The notes beneath the pieces are model-generated. The model ran no database searches. It had not been told where the DNA came from and worked only from the letters and a program-made list of their open reading frames with translations. A DNA stretch of 64,000 nucleotides, taken from positions 351,211,034-351,275,033 of the forward strand of contig OY282558.1 in NCBI GenBank assembly GCA_958295665.1. Reading direction: 5' to 3'. The DNA is from Tipula vernalis. Taxonomy: Eukaryota; Arthropoda; Insecta; Diptera; Tipulidae. The translations under genes and the position numbers were made by a program. This document shows, one piece after another, positions 14,971-27,009 of the stretch; position 1 is the stretch's first letter, and each line of letters opens with the position of its first letter.

Positions 14971-16030
14971 ATAGAATTTTATTTTTAATAAATTTTATTA
15001 ATTTACATAATTTTATATTTTTTCTGTACTTAGACGTTTCTTATGCAAATTTTCAAATTTACTGCCAACTATAACATTCACCAATTCCATTATAATATAA
15101 ATAACCGTACATATAAATATTTATAATTGTTTTTTATTTTCAATTTAATTTTTTTTCTAAAAGTATCTATTCTTTAAGAATATAAATATTTCTTTAATTT
15201 TTCTTATTTATTTAATTAGATTCAAAACTTATTCTAAATTAATATACATTAGCGCACCAAAAACCTCAATTTCAATTCTTTTTATTGCTATATTAATATA
15301 TAATATTTATATTAGTAAAATTATTTAGTTGTTTATTCATAAATAGTTTTTTTTTTTAAATTAATTAATTAAATCAAATTTATAAAGCTAAAAAATAACC
15401 GTAAAATTAAAATTATTTTATTTATTTTATATAATTTTTATAAAAATATTTTATAAAACAAAAAAGTATAAAAACTGAGAATTTGTTTTTCCATATATAC
15501 ATAAATATATTTAATAAATATTTTAAACGTTTTAATTTATAAACAACCAAAAAAAAAAAAAAATTAAAATGTTATAAAATAAATTTTCATTTCAGATCGA
15601 TCATATTTTATATGATAGAACAAAAGTCACTGTTTTAGAAATGATTAAAATGCATGTTTGATGTAAAAAAAAAAAAAATCTATTACTCTAATAAATCATC
15701 TAATTTTATATGGGGGATACATAATTAGTTCTATAATATAATTAATTATATACATTAAAAAAAACAGTTGAGTACCATCTAAAAAACTGTTTTAAAATTC
15801 TACAACCTAGAACGATTATCGTGAGTTGGTCTTTAGACAAAAAAAAAAAAGCAAATTTGCAAAAAATTACAAAATTTTACATTTTTCTATGCTTAGTTTT
15901 TTTTATGATGTTGTTGCTAATTAATAAGCTTAAATTTTGTGTGCCAAACCACTTGTAGGCTGTTCATATATGTATGTATATTGTAGTTGAATGCAAAAAA
16001 TAAAAAAAATAATAAAATAGTTTGTGATAT
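14970..16030. other. Homopolymer-rich A/T island
   Basis: Composition is as at 4180-4850. It contains one consensus donor, ATC/GTGAGT at 15821, preceded by AG at 15810 (a possible 10-nt segment) and a weaker AG at about 15769. A separate good acceptor (TTTTCATTTCAG, ending at 15596) is followed by an open frame of about 21 codons but no good donor. An exon here is possible but not supported well enough to call. Confidence 0.35.
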
Positions 16031-16659
16031 TATTAAATTAACAAATTGCATGCCAGACATTTTTCACTTATCAGGTTTTCCATGTTCAGAATTTTTAATA
16101 TTGCTTTAGCCTGGAGCTGTTATCTTTTTTGATAGCATACTATAAATAATTTGAAATCAAAATATTTTCCAATTTTGAGATATTTATCAAATTGAGAAGC
16201 AATTCGTTCCGATATGGTCAAAAATAAGGTTTTCGCTAAGTTTTGTAATTTAGAAAAACTTCTGGCATTGTTCGTAAAAAATTTGCTCCTTCGATTTAAA
16301 AAATATTTATAATAATTATGTATTCATAAAAACGTATAATCTAGATCAATATCATCGAGTTCAAATTCTTGTGTATTTTGTAATTCTAACTCTTTTACTG
16401 CTAATAAACCTCTTTAATTACGCTTTCAGTATTACAGCTTGCCATATTTACCAAAGGTTAACAGGGACATTTTCAGGATTCGTATGGGATTTTGCAATAA
16501 AACACTCGATTAATTTATTAACACTGAACCATTTATTCGGCAATAAATTACAACACTTATTTCCAGCACTTTTTGGTTCTTTACAATTTCCCTGGTTCAC
16601 TTTAAATTACTTTACTATCTCACTAGTTTCAGCGAGATACAGCACATCAATGCAGATAA

Positions 16660-17255
16660 TCGAATCGTTCCGCAATTTGCGGACGATTTTGTAGTAATTG
16701 GAAAAGGGAGAAGTTTTAATGTGGCGGCTTAGAGAGCGCAAAATTTAAAAGGTTGAATCTGAGAGTGAATCCTAATAATTGTGCTTATATGAGTTTAAGA
16801 TCAAAGTTTGCAAATGTTAATATAAGTGTTGATATCACAGAATTGAACAAGTAGACGCGTACAGGTATCTGGGTATTTGGATTGATAAACGTATGAATTT
16901 TGGGAAGCACATGAAAATTTTGGCAGATAACTGCAAGGAACGATTAAATGTGGTTAAACGGGTGAGCAAACCTAAGTGGGGTGCTCATCCGAGTGTGACT
17001 GATATGTTAAGAAAGTCCCTTATATCCTCCAAAATTGAATATGGTATTAGTGTGTATGGGAATGGTTCGAAAGGGGCTTTTAGCCAATTAATGGAAGTAG
17101 AAAATGCATGTGCAAGAGTGGTATTGGGGGCGATTAACTCAACCCCAATACACAGTCTATGGTCTGAAATGGGTGTTTCACCTCTTGATTACAAAAGAAA
17201 GTGGATCACAGTGAGTGACTCGGTGAGAATGATAACTAAGAAAAATGAGTTTTAG
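16660..17255 (+). pseudogene. Reverse transcriptase remnant (palm FADD to thumb)
   Basis: Palm motif C reads QFADDFVVIGKG starting at 16673, with in-frame stops soon after. The reading frame resumes after shifts at about 16850 (AYRYLGIWIDKRMNFGKH) and runs to 17255, covering the conserved C-terminal RT region with the typical ENACARVVLGAINSTPI-like stretch and SLWSEMGVSPL. The ATG at 16893 is internal to the domain, not a real start. Non-functional. Confidence 0.85.
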
Positions 17256-17462
17256 AATGAAATGATAGTATGTAAGATTGCAAAGTAGGGCGGTGTACAT
17301 ACCGACATATAGAACTAGGATTGCACTTGAAAATTTGAACATGTTTCTGAGTATAGGCAATGCTGGTCCGCAACCCGTTCCTAATAATCTTACTGTATGT
17401 TTGAATATGGAGGAATATAATAAGGGAATGAATGAAGTTATCGCCAAAATTATGTTTGGGAA

Positions 17463-18120
17463 GATGATATCGTTTATACAGATGCTAGTTTGAATGAGAA
17501 TGGAGTGGGTGTTGGTTTCGTTATGCCTAATAAGAATGGCGAAAAGTATTTTAAAGTGGGCAAAAGCATCTGTATAATGAACGCTGAACTGATTGGAATG
17601 TTTGAAGGAATTAAACTGGCTGTGAATGAAGGGGAAAGTTTATGTTTGCTAAAATGTGGAGGTGGAATGGAAGGCAATGTGTATGTTGATTTGATTTTTG
17701 AGTGCGTTCGAGACTGTCAACGTGATGTGATCATACAATGGATCCTATCACATAGACAGATCGAAGGGAACGAAAGAGCCGACATGTTAGCAAAAAAGGG
17801 TAAGGAAGGATGCAAGAGATGTACTTCGAATGCTTCAGATGAATCTGTGGAGAAAATGGGAGAGTGAGTTTAATGAGATAAGTCTAACGAAAGGAATGAA
17901 GTACAGAGTGCTCCGCGGTACTCCTTTGAGAATTTCGTTATTTAAGGAGCTCAAAGGAGATACGCGAATGTTGCGAACGGTTGAGAGAATTAGGCTGAAC
18001 CATGGAAACTGGAAGGAATGCTTGTGGAAACGTCATTTGAGTGAAGACAAAGATTGTGAGTTGTGTGGAAATGTGGATAATGTTGAACATCTCATATTGG
18101 CTTGTCCCAGATATAGCTAA
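17463..18120 (+). pseudogene. RNase H domain and zinc-knuckle-like tail of non-LTR pol
   Basis: Starting at 17463 the frame DDIVYTDASLNENGVG is the first RNase H strand with its catalytic Asp. A Glu follows in NAELIGMFEG, and the His loop in SHRQIEGNERAD. The two pieces at 17490-17867 and 17830-18120 overlap in different frames, so a frameshift lies near 17840-17870. The second piece ends with CELCGNVDNVEHLILACPRY, the Cys/His C-terminal signature of this group. Part of the element at 16660-18371. Confidence 0.88.
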
Positions 18121-18371
18121 TGTAGATCTAAGTTCAACATCCTACGGAATGCAAGATATCTAGTCGGATAACAATTTGATACAAAATAAGCAGTAGCCGA
18201 CAGAATATGTGTAAGGAGTAATCCGGATCCATTTTAAGGGTTAAAAATTGTTTGTTTATAAATGAATTATGAATTGAAAAGATGTAAATATAAATTGTAC
18301 AAATTTGGATTGTTGGCAATATGGCTCTAATTTATGTAGGGGCCAAGGCCTAATATAAATAAAAAAAAAAA

Positions 18372-20030
18372 CATTAATTCACTTTATTACCCTCATGTTC
18401 AATAATCACTGGTTAAAATTAAACTACACTGCGACTTGGTTACATTTATGTACCTGTTCAATAAACTCTCGATCTTCCCATATTGCGTTGTTGCATCAAA
18501 ATTGTTGAAGTATGCGTGTGTTCGAGAGAAATCTATGGCGTAATCATTGCAATTTGCACGTTCATTAATTGCCCTCTCTCTCTTTCTCTCCACACCTTTC
18601 TTTATTTCTCTTCTATTTGTTCTTATATATGCCTTGCTTCTCGAACATTAATGTGCTTTGCTGAATAATGGTCGTTCTGCATTTACAATTGATCGCATCA
18701 ACCTCGGTCGTCGATTTAAATAAATATCCGTAATAAAAATTACATTACCATGGTCACTCTATGCCATGTAGCTGCAACTCTATCATTTTTTTTATTATTA
18801 CAAGTTACAAACATTTCTAGCTACTGCCAATAAAATTTTCTTTAGTTCAGATTGTGATTTAGTGGAGTGCATTAGGCCAAAATTTGGTTTCGTTTATTTT
18901 GAATGCTTGTGTGACACCCCAATGATAAACCCCAATATGATCGATTTTTATGTTTGCATTTCCATAGGTAATTTGAAAATTTCCTGAGATGAAAGTTTGG
19001 GATGACTGCAAAGCTTCAAAAGTCGCTAACTATTTTTTTTTATATTTAGCTCAACATTTTAAATGAGTTTGCCCTATACGTTAAGCGTTTATCGTTACAG
19101 TAACGTTCTGAATTTTGGGTTAGAGACTCTTTTAATAATAACAATAATATTGCAGATTACCCAAATTCAAGTTTAAAATCATAAATTATTAAAGTTTACT
19201 GAAGATAAATGTATGCTTTCTTATACTGAATTTAAGGACAACCAACTTAAATATCGAATGAGTATGGCACAGTTAATTTGAAGAGCATTATTTATTCTAA
19301 AAGCCCGCTTTTTCTTCACAATATGACCTATGTATACTAAGCGTATGGTTTCCGAAATTGAAATTAAATGGGAAAATATTCATAAAAAAGTGGAACTTCA
19401 TTCATAAAAGAATTGGTATCTGATTTGAATTCCAAAAATTGTTCCAAGTTTACTTACATTTTAAATGTTCAAAAAACTGGGGTCACTTTTTGTATATATT
19501 CCCCATATTCCTTTGTTTTCTCTAGTAAATGAAGGGAAATTCTATTACATGAAGAAATTTCAGGTACAGTGGAATAAAAACCAAGGAAATTACTTCCAAG
19601 AGCCCAATGGAGTTTATTTGTTTTTACTAATTTGGAAACAAAACCCAAATACTAACCGGTTAACAATTAGCCAGATGGCTCGAAATATTATATCACAGCG
19701 TAAAATACCTTATTTGTTAGACCTAAAATTAAAAAAACAAAAAACACAAATCACACCTTTTTGAATTTGTTTTAATCTTAAATAAATGTCGATGTTTTAG
19801 TAAGAAAAACACATTCCTTTATCAAATTTGCCCTATCTCTTTTTGCTCTTGAATTATTTCAAGTGCAAATTTGCTAATAGCACGCTTTTTGACACTTTTA
19901 GGTCAGAATATCTCAAAAACGTAAGGTGAAAGGCTATTTCTGTGACCAGATTCGGATTCAGCGCAAAAAATTACTTCAGATACGAACGTTCAATCAAAAA
20001 AAAAAAAAAAAATATTCAACTAAATCTAAT
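18372..20030. other. A+T-rich DNA, no gene recognised
   Basis: A 99-codon ATG frame at 19465-19764 has a K/N/Q-rich composition and no recognised motif. It looks like a chance frame in A-rich DNA. Nothing else was assigned. Confidence 0.35.
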
Positions 20031-20885
20031 CTAGCCTCTCAGCCTCTGACCCAAATATCATACTCAAGTATTTCTATAGTTACCCTCTATAACTAAAAAA
20101 ATAAAATAACTTTCAGAAATCTAGATGATAATTGACTTATAGGACAGGTGCGTTCCGTTCATGTACGTAAGTTCATGCGAAATTTGATTTTAAAAAATTG
20201 GTCAATCTGGCTGAAATATCGCATTGAAGTGATCATACTACAACTTTCAAAAATCTAGACGAAAAGTGACTTAGGCCAGATGTGTTCCGTAATTTTAAAA
20301 ATTTTGTCAATCTTGCCCAAAGAGCGTCCCCTCTCTTTACTAAAAATATAACATCTTTTAAAATTTAAATGATAAGGCCTAGAACAAGTGACATGTTCCA
20401 TACCTAAATGTAGGTTTATAAGAGACTTCATTTTAAAACATTTTCAATCTGGCCCAAATATCGTATTCAAGTGGCACATATGTTTATGCATAGTCTAAGA
20501 TCCTTTCTAACCAAAAACAATAACAACTTCTAGAAATCTAGACGTTTAGTCCTGAGTCTATGTGCTTCGTTCCTAAAAGAAAGTTCATAAGAAATTTGAT
20601 TATAAAAAATTTGTCAATCTGGCTCAAAATTCATACTGAAGTGACCACATTTTTTTATATATACTCGAGGATTCTCTCTAACCAAAAAATGTAGCAACTT
20701 TCAAAAATCTAGATGATAAATGAAAAAATTATCTGGCCCAAATATCGTACTCAAGTGGCCACTGATTTTTATGGGAAGCCAAGGATCTTCTCTAATCAAA
20801 AATATAACAAATTGCAAAATCTAGACGATAAGTGATTAAGAACAGGATTTTCCACTCCTATATATAAGTTTATTGCCTATAATAA
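20030..20885. repeat. Diverged tandem repeat, full period about 172 bp
   Basis: The anchor AAATCTAGAYGATAAGTGA recurs near 20119, 20253, 20363, 20536, 20707 and 20819. Spacings are about 110-134 for shortened copies and 171-173 for full ones. Other shared words are GTTCCGTTCNTGTA, TTCATAAGAAATTTGATT, TTTGTCAATCTGGCCCAAA, TATCGTATTCAAGTGGCCAC and TCTCTAACCAAAAA. The copies are well diverged, so the array is old. It abuts the mariner remnant. Confidence 0.75.
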
Positions 20886-20943
20886 AATAGGTGGCCACGG
20901 GTACGAAACAAAGCTTTATTTTAGTAAAATGGTTACAATTTGT

Positions 20944-21549
20944 TCATTTAAAATGTTGTCCATTGCTAGCCACTATCTTTTCCCACCTTTCTGGGGTAAT
21001 AGGTGCTATCCAAGAAATAATCCCAATTTTTTGGTATCCTGATAAAATTGGAAGCGCTGCTCAGACAAACCATGAATCATCGATCAAAACTTGGTTTTGC
21101 CGTCGATGGAAATTTGGCTTTGCCATCGATGTTAATGGTTCAACTGACCTGAGCCAGGATTTTTTGCTCGTTGGATTATCGTAGCGTATCCATTTTTTAT
21201 CACCCGTCATGAAATGATGCACAAAAACTTTTTCTTCATTTTCTTTCAAGCAACAATTCACAGCTGATTTTGAGAATTTCGACGTTCTAATTGTGTTTAA
21301 ATGTCTGTTAATAGTTGATCGATCAAGACGTAATGATTCTGCAAGTTCTTCTTCCGTTTGAATCGGGTCTTTACCGAGCTTCCAGTTTAACATCTCTAAA
21401 CTTTTCTTGTTAGCCTCGACGATCTCTCATAGTCTCCCCTTCTAAAGCATCGGAAACAGTACCCATCTATGGAAATCGATGAAGCTTAATCACCGTAAGC
21501 TTCCAACCGCATTCGTTGACTTTCAGCAGCACTTTTCGTGAAATGAAAG
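20944..21549 (-). pseudogene. Mariner transposase, internally deleted and frameshifted
   Basis: On the minus strand the N-terminus reads FHFTKSAAESQRMRLEAYGD (about 21549-21490), typical of mariner. An HTH part follows (PIQTEEELAESLRLDRSTIN), then the first catalytic block HHFMTGDKKWIRYDNP with the first Asp in TGDKKW, then SMAKPNFHRRQ. The frame then jumps to a C-terminal ITPERWEKIVASNGQHF ending at a stop at 20944. The part with the second and third catalytic Asp is missing, and several shifts and stops occur in the N-terminal third. The product would be inactive. Family assignment is from motif recognition; the subfamily is not determined. Confidence 0.88.
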
Positions 21550-21559
21550 CAAAAAAGCA

Positions 21560-24500
21560 AAGTTTTTATCAGTTGGCAAAATAATAAAATATTTATTGCA
21601 ACTTTGCTGCAAAAAATTTCCGCTATGCCATATTTTAGTCGTTCTGGAAGCGCTGTAGTTATATTTTATTCCAATATGGTGCTTTCTCTATATTTCCAAT
21701 CATCATGCTTTGACCTGAAGTTAACAATTATTATGCGATGCGATATATTACTAGTTACGCCATCTCTTGAAAACCCCTTTAATGCCCACTACTAATATTT
21801 ACGTATAAGGACGCAACAAACCTGTCCTAAGTCCTTTATATTTTAGATTTTTGGAAGTTGTTTCTTTGCAGAATGTCATTATCATGAAAATGTTTTTTGT
21901 AAATTTAAATTATACAGAATTCAAATTTACCTATAATTGGAAAAGTTTCGAGTTGAAAAATTGTAAAAAAGCAAAACGACTTCTCAAAATATTAAAAGAC
22001 GATTTAAAAAAGCTAAATAATTTGTTTTCATGTGTTTCTGTAAAAAAAAATGCAATATAAGAGACATCCGTGTTTCAGTAGTTAAACTAAAGACCATTTT
22101 AGTAAAAGTTTTGAATTATTTTTCCACTTTTTTACAATAATATGAAAACGAGTTTTGTTTAGCCATTTTAACTTAATTTTTAATGGAGAGACTAAAATCA
22201 TCCATTACAATAAAATTCAAAATGGTAAATCATAAAATACCTTGAGAAAAAGTTCACGTGTTTTTCACCCTACTAGATTTGCTTTAGAACCTTCAGTTGT
22301 TGCCGCAGAAATTTGAAATGATGCACCATTTGAATCAAAACAATTTTCTAGAAAACTCGATCTAAAATATTGCAAAGGAAATAAAATTAAAAAATTTCAG
22401 AATTCTTTAGATTTCAAACTTTTATATCCCCGCCAATTTATTAACTTTAAAATGTCTGCCATCTACTTGAAGAAATAAATAAAAATTGGATTTGGTCACA
22501 AAAATACGATTTTCGATGTAATTTTTCCAAATTTCGCCTACGAATTGTTGAAATTTAGATAATTTTATATATTTTATACATTAAATTTCAACACTTAGAA
22601 TTATTAAATTTTATAAAATTCAGCTTTAAGTCAGCTCTAAATAAGGGAATTCATAATAAAACTTTTTTGTTTAGAAATATTTGGTTTCAAAAGGAAAATT
22701 GATTTAGTGAAATTTTTGGATGATTGAACTTTGAAAGTGAATTTTAAAATATGAAATTTGAATTATATTTTATAGATGATAAATATTTCAAAATTTCGGA
22801 TGTTTTATTTTGTTGTGAATGGTGGTTGGTGATTCAAGAATCATGAGTATTAAATGAATTAAACAAAACTTTAAAATTTTGATGACTGCTGACCAAGTTA
22901 GAATTTTAAGAGAGTACTTATTGGAAATGTATGATCAGCAGCGCTATGAGAAAGAGCCTCGGCTTGATTAAATAAAACATGTAATTCTTCGTACGCTTGT
23001 ATAAGGTATATTGATGACTATGTCCGGTTTCACAAAACAAGAAGGGAGAATTTCGAGTAAAATAATATTCCTTTCTGTCATGAAATTGCATTTGTTTCAT
23101 AATAGAAATTCAATGCAGGCTAATTTTATTTCTATTTTACATGAACATTTCAACTGGAGGGCTTAATATTTGGCTGCAGAATTTCGTCCAGCTAAATATT
23201 TTGCTGAATACCAAATATTTCTTCGTACAAAAAAATATAAGAAACTTGCATTGAATTTATATATGAAAGCAATACAGTTTTATAAAAGTAGAAAACTAAG
23301 AATATGAATTTTAATGTGAAGAATATGAATTTTAATTAAAGGAATTTGAAGTTGGTTTGGTTGCTGTTTTAAGACTTGATTTGTGATTCTTGAAAATATA
23401 AATTGGAGCCTGAAAATTAGAATTTGTTGATATGTTATTAGATAATATTCAGGGAGAACAGAATATAGTTTGGATGAAATTTGACATATAATTAGAGATT
23501 TCAATTTTAAAAGAGAAAACACACTGATTATACTATCGAAAAATATATTTTCATTGGTCTATTTGTCGGTTTAAGCTATCGAAGATGGTGGCCGTTGAGA
23601 ATCTATTTGGTTTTAATCAATATTCTATAGAATTGCTAAATTTTCAAGTTGACAAATTTTCTTCAAAGCAAGACGGCAGATATTTAGAAATAATTGACAT
23701 TATTTTTACGTTTATTCTAAAAATTTCTCGAGATATTTTATATAAACTGGCTTTAGTTATAAAGTTATATTAAATTCACTATTGCTTTTTATTCCAAGCG
23801 GAAGTGGCGAAAAAAATCGATATTTAAAAGTAAAATTTTTTTCAAAAGGTATATAAGGTTTTTACCTGAAGTGGTTCTAAGGCTAAGAAATTATATCCAA
23901 AATGCAGCACTTTTTGTAAAAAGCTCAAAAATAGAAATAATTAGAAGTATAAAGACAGATCAAAAACTAAAATTTCTTCTTGAGGTTTATTTTTTTTTTT
24001 CGACGGCCTGGTCCATCTATTCCGTGGGATTTTATAAATTAGATTCATAATTTTCTCGGAATTTTATATTTCCATCAAGTAAATAATGATTGTCAGTAAG
24101 GTAGCAGTTACTCAGAAAATGTTGTAACCTAGGCATAATTTTAGTAAATCTTGGCTGAAAATTGTTTTCCAAAATACCAAATAGACAAAATATGTTTATT
24201 CGTCATCGAATGTAAAAGAGGTGTGATTAAGATTGTTTCTTAGCAAGATGCGATCCTGTGTTTGGTTACTTGTATTGGTTACTTATAATACAATGTGCTT
24301 TGATAGGCATTAAAAATGTATTGTGCGTAAAAGCATTACCAACACATCATAAGAATGGTTCGAAAGGTCTCAGTAGAGGGTCAATTTCGGCCCCTAAACC
24401 ATAGATTAATTTAGTCCGTTTATTCATCTTTAGGCTTTGCTTTTATATGGTTTATTTGTGTCGTTTCCTAACTTGTTTCTTTCATAAATATACTCAAGAT

Positions 24501-25560
24501 AACTTTCGTAGATAGGTATCCAACTATTTATTTATTGATTTTATTCGATAATTTAATCAATTTATTTAATTTGATAATGCAGATTAGTTTGAAATAAGTC
24601 AAAATAAATTATGTATGTAATATCGAAACGAAACTATAAATTATACTGTCATAACTATTAATTGAAAATATAAAAATTCAATTATTTATAATTCATTTCA
24701 ATTATTAGGAATGATTTAGGTTAGGCTTTTCGATTCCATTAACATATTTTTTTAAATATATGTTTAGAACTATTGATTATTATGAGTCTAAATAATCATA
24801 AAAACCAAAGTGGTTGAGGTATATCATTATTATTTATGAATGTTAAAATATGATGGTTTGAGCTAATCGATGAACATTAGAAATATTCGGGAGGTCATTT
24901 GCTTATCTCTAAACCAGAATTAATCATTCTGATCTTTTCAAACTTTGGAAATTTGTAAGTGATGTGTACTAACTACTAGAGTCTACTGGCTTAGTCTCTT
25001 AGTGACCGTAGTGATTAGTCAAAGCATAAACAACGGGGTCTGTGATTTTTCAGCGAAAATGTTGGGTTTTTCGAATTTTTAATAGAATTACAAATCTACC
25101 ATACTTTTATTTATTTATTTTTTAGCAGAAACCTAAGATTTACAGATGTAATAATTTCTTGCACATTCTACATTTGGCTTCTGAATTAGAATAGAAGTTC
25201 GAATGGTTAGACATTCAGGCATATACTTATATGAAAAACTTAATTTTTTTTTTGTTAAGTTTTTTTCAGGCCCAAATATTATTATTTTTGGACAGACACC
25301 ACACTGTAGAGAAGGAAAAATTTAAAACTCATATATATTGAAGGGAAAATTGCATTACTTGCAAACAATGCATATGGGGTTGTACAACAGTAAGGATTTA
25401 CTGCTTAATGTAAAAGCAGGCCTTAGCCTAGATTTTCATTAGGCGGTAAAATTCAATTTGGATAAAAAAGATAAACATGGAACGATGTTGTTTACGTTTT
25501 ATCTCACACACACTAAAAAACCAACAATTAATTTCGCTACCTATTTCTTAACAAGTTATG
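21560..25560. other. A+T-rich DNA, no gene recognised
   Basis: Several short frames (21604-21795, 21851-22060, 22918-23100, 23280-23522, 23585-23773) are dominated by K, N, I, L and F, with no motifs. No repeat array or inverted-terminal element was recognised. Confidence 0.35.
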
Positions 25561-26058
25561 ATGAAATTAGACATGCGTCTTCGAAATGGAATCCCGAAAT
25601 GATTTTTTGGCGAATTTTTGGAATATAGTATATGGACAGGTACAATGGAAATGGGATTCTAAAGTGATGTTGAGATGAAGTTCTACAATTTGATCAATAT
25701 GGATGGAACTTGGCTATTTCTTATCGGATTTTAGTAACATTTGACATGTGCGATGGAAATAGTATTCTAAAATAATATTCGGCCAAAGTTCTGGAAAATG
25801 ACCAAGTAGGGGGAACTTTCCAGTTTTTTAATCCATTATGATGAAACTCGATAATGGAAATGGGATTTTAACATTACTTTAAGATGAAGTTCTGGAAAAA
25901 GGCCAAGTAGGATGAAACGTAGTATTTCTCAACCGATTACGATGAAACCGGACAGGTAAAATAGAAATGGGATTCTTAAATGATTTTTGGATAAATGTCT
26001 GGAGTATGGCAAAGTAGGACGGAACTTGATTTTACTCGACCATTTATGATGAAATTCG
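25560..26058 (+). repeat. About 108-bp satellite, left block
   Basis: Monomer landmarks are ATGGAAATGGGATTCTAAA, GATGAAGTTCTGGAATATGG, CAAGTAGGATGGAACTTG and ATTTCTTAACCGAT, ending in GATGAAA. The anchor AAGTTCTGG is at about 25678, 25786, 25887 and 25994, giving spacings of 108, 101 and 107. The block stops exactly at the insertion of the element at 26059 and resumes beyond it at 27010. Confidence 0.85.
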
Positions 26059-27009
26059 GTTAGTGTGAAGTTTATGACAAATTGATAAAAAACCTTACAA
26101 CAGCAAAATTATAAATGGAAGTATGTATTACACTTTCGAAACAATCTATAAGGAGATGGCTTCATATATTTTGTCATTTTCTGACAAAATTGTGTAGCTT
26201 ACGCATGCTAATTCAAAAAAAATTTAATTTTATATTCAAAAATATTGGAAACTAAATAAATGTGGTGAGTTCTGTTAAAGCTCGAAGGTTATACTAAATA
26301 GTTACGCAGAAGTATGTTCTAAGTATATAATCAAAATGAAATTTTTATTAATTTTTATAATAAGGCATTAAAATTCAATATTGTAAATATATTAGATCAT
26401 TACAAATGTAAATTAAAACATTTATTAACCAATGACAGGTCAGATATGCCATCACATTGGTATATATTTAGTGGATAAAAGAAAGTAGTCGTCCTATTAA
26501 CGCGATCTTCAACAAACCGGTGGTCGATTTAACAATAAGACATACACTAAAATCATGTGTGGTATATTTTCGAAAGCCAATAAAAGGACATCGTAGAGAT
26601 TGTTCCCTGGATTTGAGTATGGCATTAGATTGGTATGCATTTAGTGGATAATAGAAAGTAATCGTCATATTAATGCGACCTCAAAAAACCGGTGGTCGAT
26701 TTTACAATAAGACTTACACTAGAAATTGTAGTGTATTTTCAAAGGCCAATACAGGTCATCGTAGACACTATTAGCTGGATCTGAGTATGCTATCAAATTG
26801 GTATGCATTTAGTCGATATTAGAAAGTAATCGTGATATTAACGCGACCCTCAACAAACCGGAGGTCGGTTTTAAAATTATGTCAAAAAATGATAAAATAT
26901 ATGAAGCCAGCTCCTTATAGATTGTGTCGAAAGTGTAATACTTGCTTTTACACTTTTTTGCTGTTGTACCTACGGTTTTTTGTCAATTTGTCATAAACTT
27001 CACGCTAGT
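26059..27009. mobile_element. Mutator-like non-autonomous element, 951 bp, with tandem-repeat core
   Basis: Long terminal inverted repeats are visible. The left starts GTTAGTGTGAAGTTTATGAC and continues to about 26178. The right arm (about 26885-27009) ends GTCATAAACTTCACGCTAGT. The arms share, in inverse, a stretch including ATTACACTTTCGAMACAATC and TATAAGGAGMTGGCTTCATA. Both sides are flanked by the perfect 9-bp direct repeat TGAAATTCG (26050-26058 and 27010-27018). Nine-base target duplications with long inverted ends are the hallmark of the Mutator superfamily (established knowledge). No transposase is present. The core carries a ~170-bp tandem repeat. The element sits inside a 108-bp satellite whose monomers resume in register on the other side. 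Confidence 0.82.
26456..26880 (+). repeat. About 170-bp tandem repeat, roughly 2.4 copies, inside the 26-kb element
   Basis: ATTGGTATNYATTTAGT occurs at 26456, 26629 and 26797 (spacings 173 and 168). Each copy continues with GATANNAGAAAGTARTCGT, ATTAAYGCGA, CAACAAACCGGNGGTCG, ACAATAAGAC, CACTARAA, CCAATANAGG and CATCGTAGA. The third copy is cut short where the right inverted arm begins. Confidence 0.85.

Larger units (their letters stand above)
16660..18371 (+). mobile_element. 5'-truncated non-LTR retrotransposon, I/R1-like with RNase H
   Basis: The coding remains follow the order of an I/R1/LOA-type pol. The RT palm motif FADDF is at 16676-16690 (frame then broken by a stop). Next comes RT thumb/connection sequence at 16893-17255 (YLGIWIDKRMNFGKHMK..., KIEYGISVYG). 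An RNase H domain at about 17463-17815 shows the catalytic pattern (YTDASLNENG, AELIGM, then ILSHRQIEGNERADMLAKKG). A cysteine-rich C-terminal tail at 17830-18120 has CELCG...HLILACP. The element ends in an A-rich tail at 18352-18371. Frameshifts and stops separate the pieces, and everything upstream of the RT palm (endonuclease, ORF1) is missing, as expected for a 5'-truncated insertion. RNase H after RT argues against a plain jockey element. Confidence 0.9.

Noticed and set aside
15597..15660. Acceptor TTTTCATTTCAG followed by an open frame of about 21 codons
   Set aside because: No usable donor before the stop (only GTTTGA). Phase does not fit the other candidates.
16371..16694. 107-codon frame overlapping the RT start
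   Set aside because: It overlaps the true RT frame (FADD at 16676) in another frame and ends in unrelated sequence. A shadow plus chance extension.
19465..19764. 99-codon ATG frame on the plus strand
   Set aside because: K/N/Q/F-rich composition as expected from A-rich DNA. No motif.
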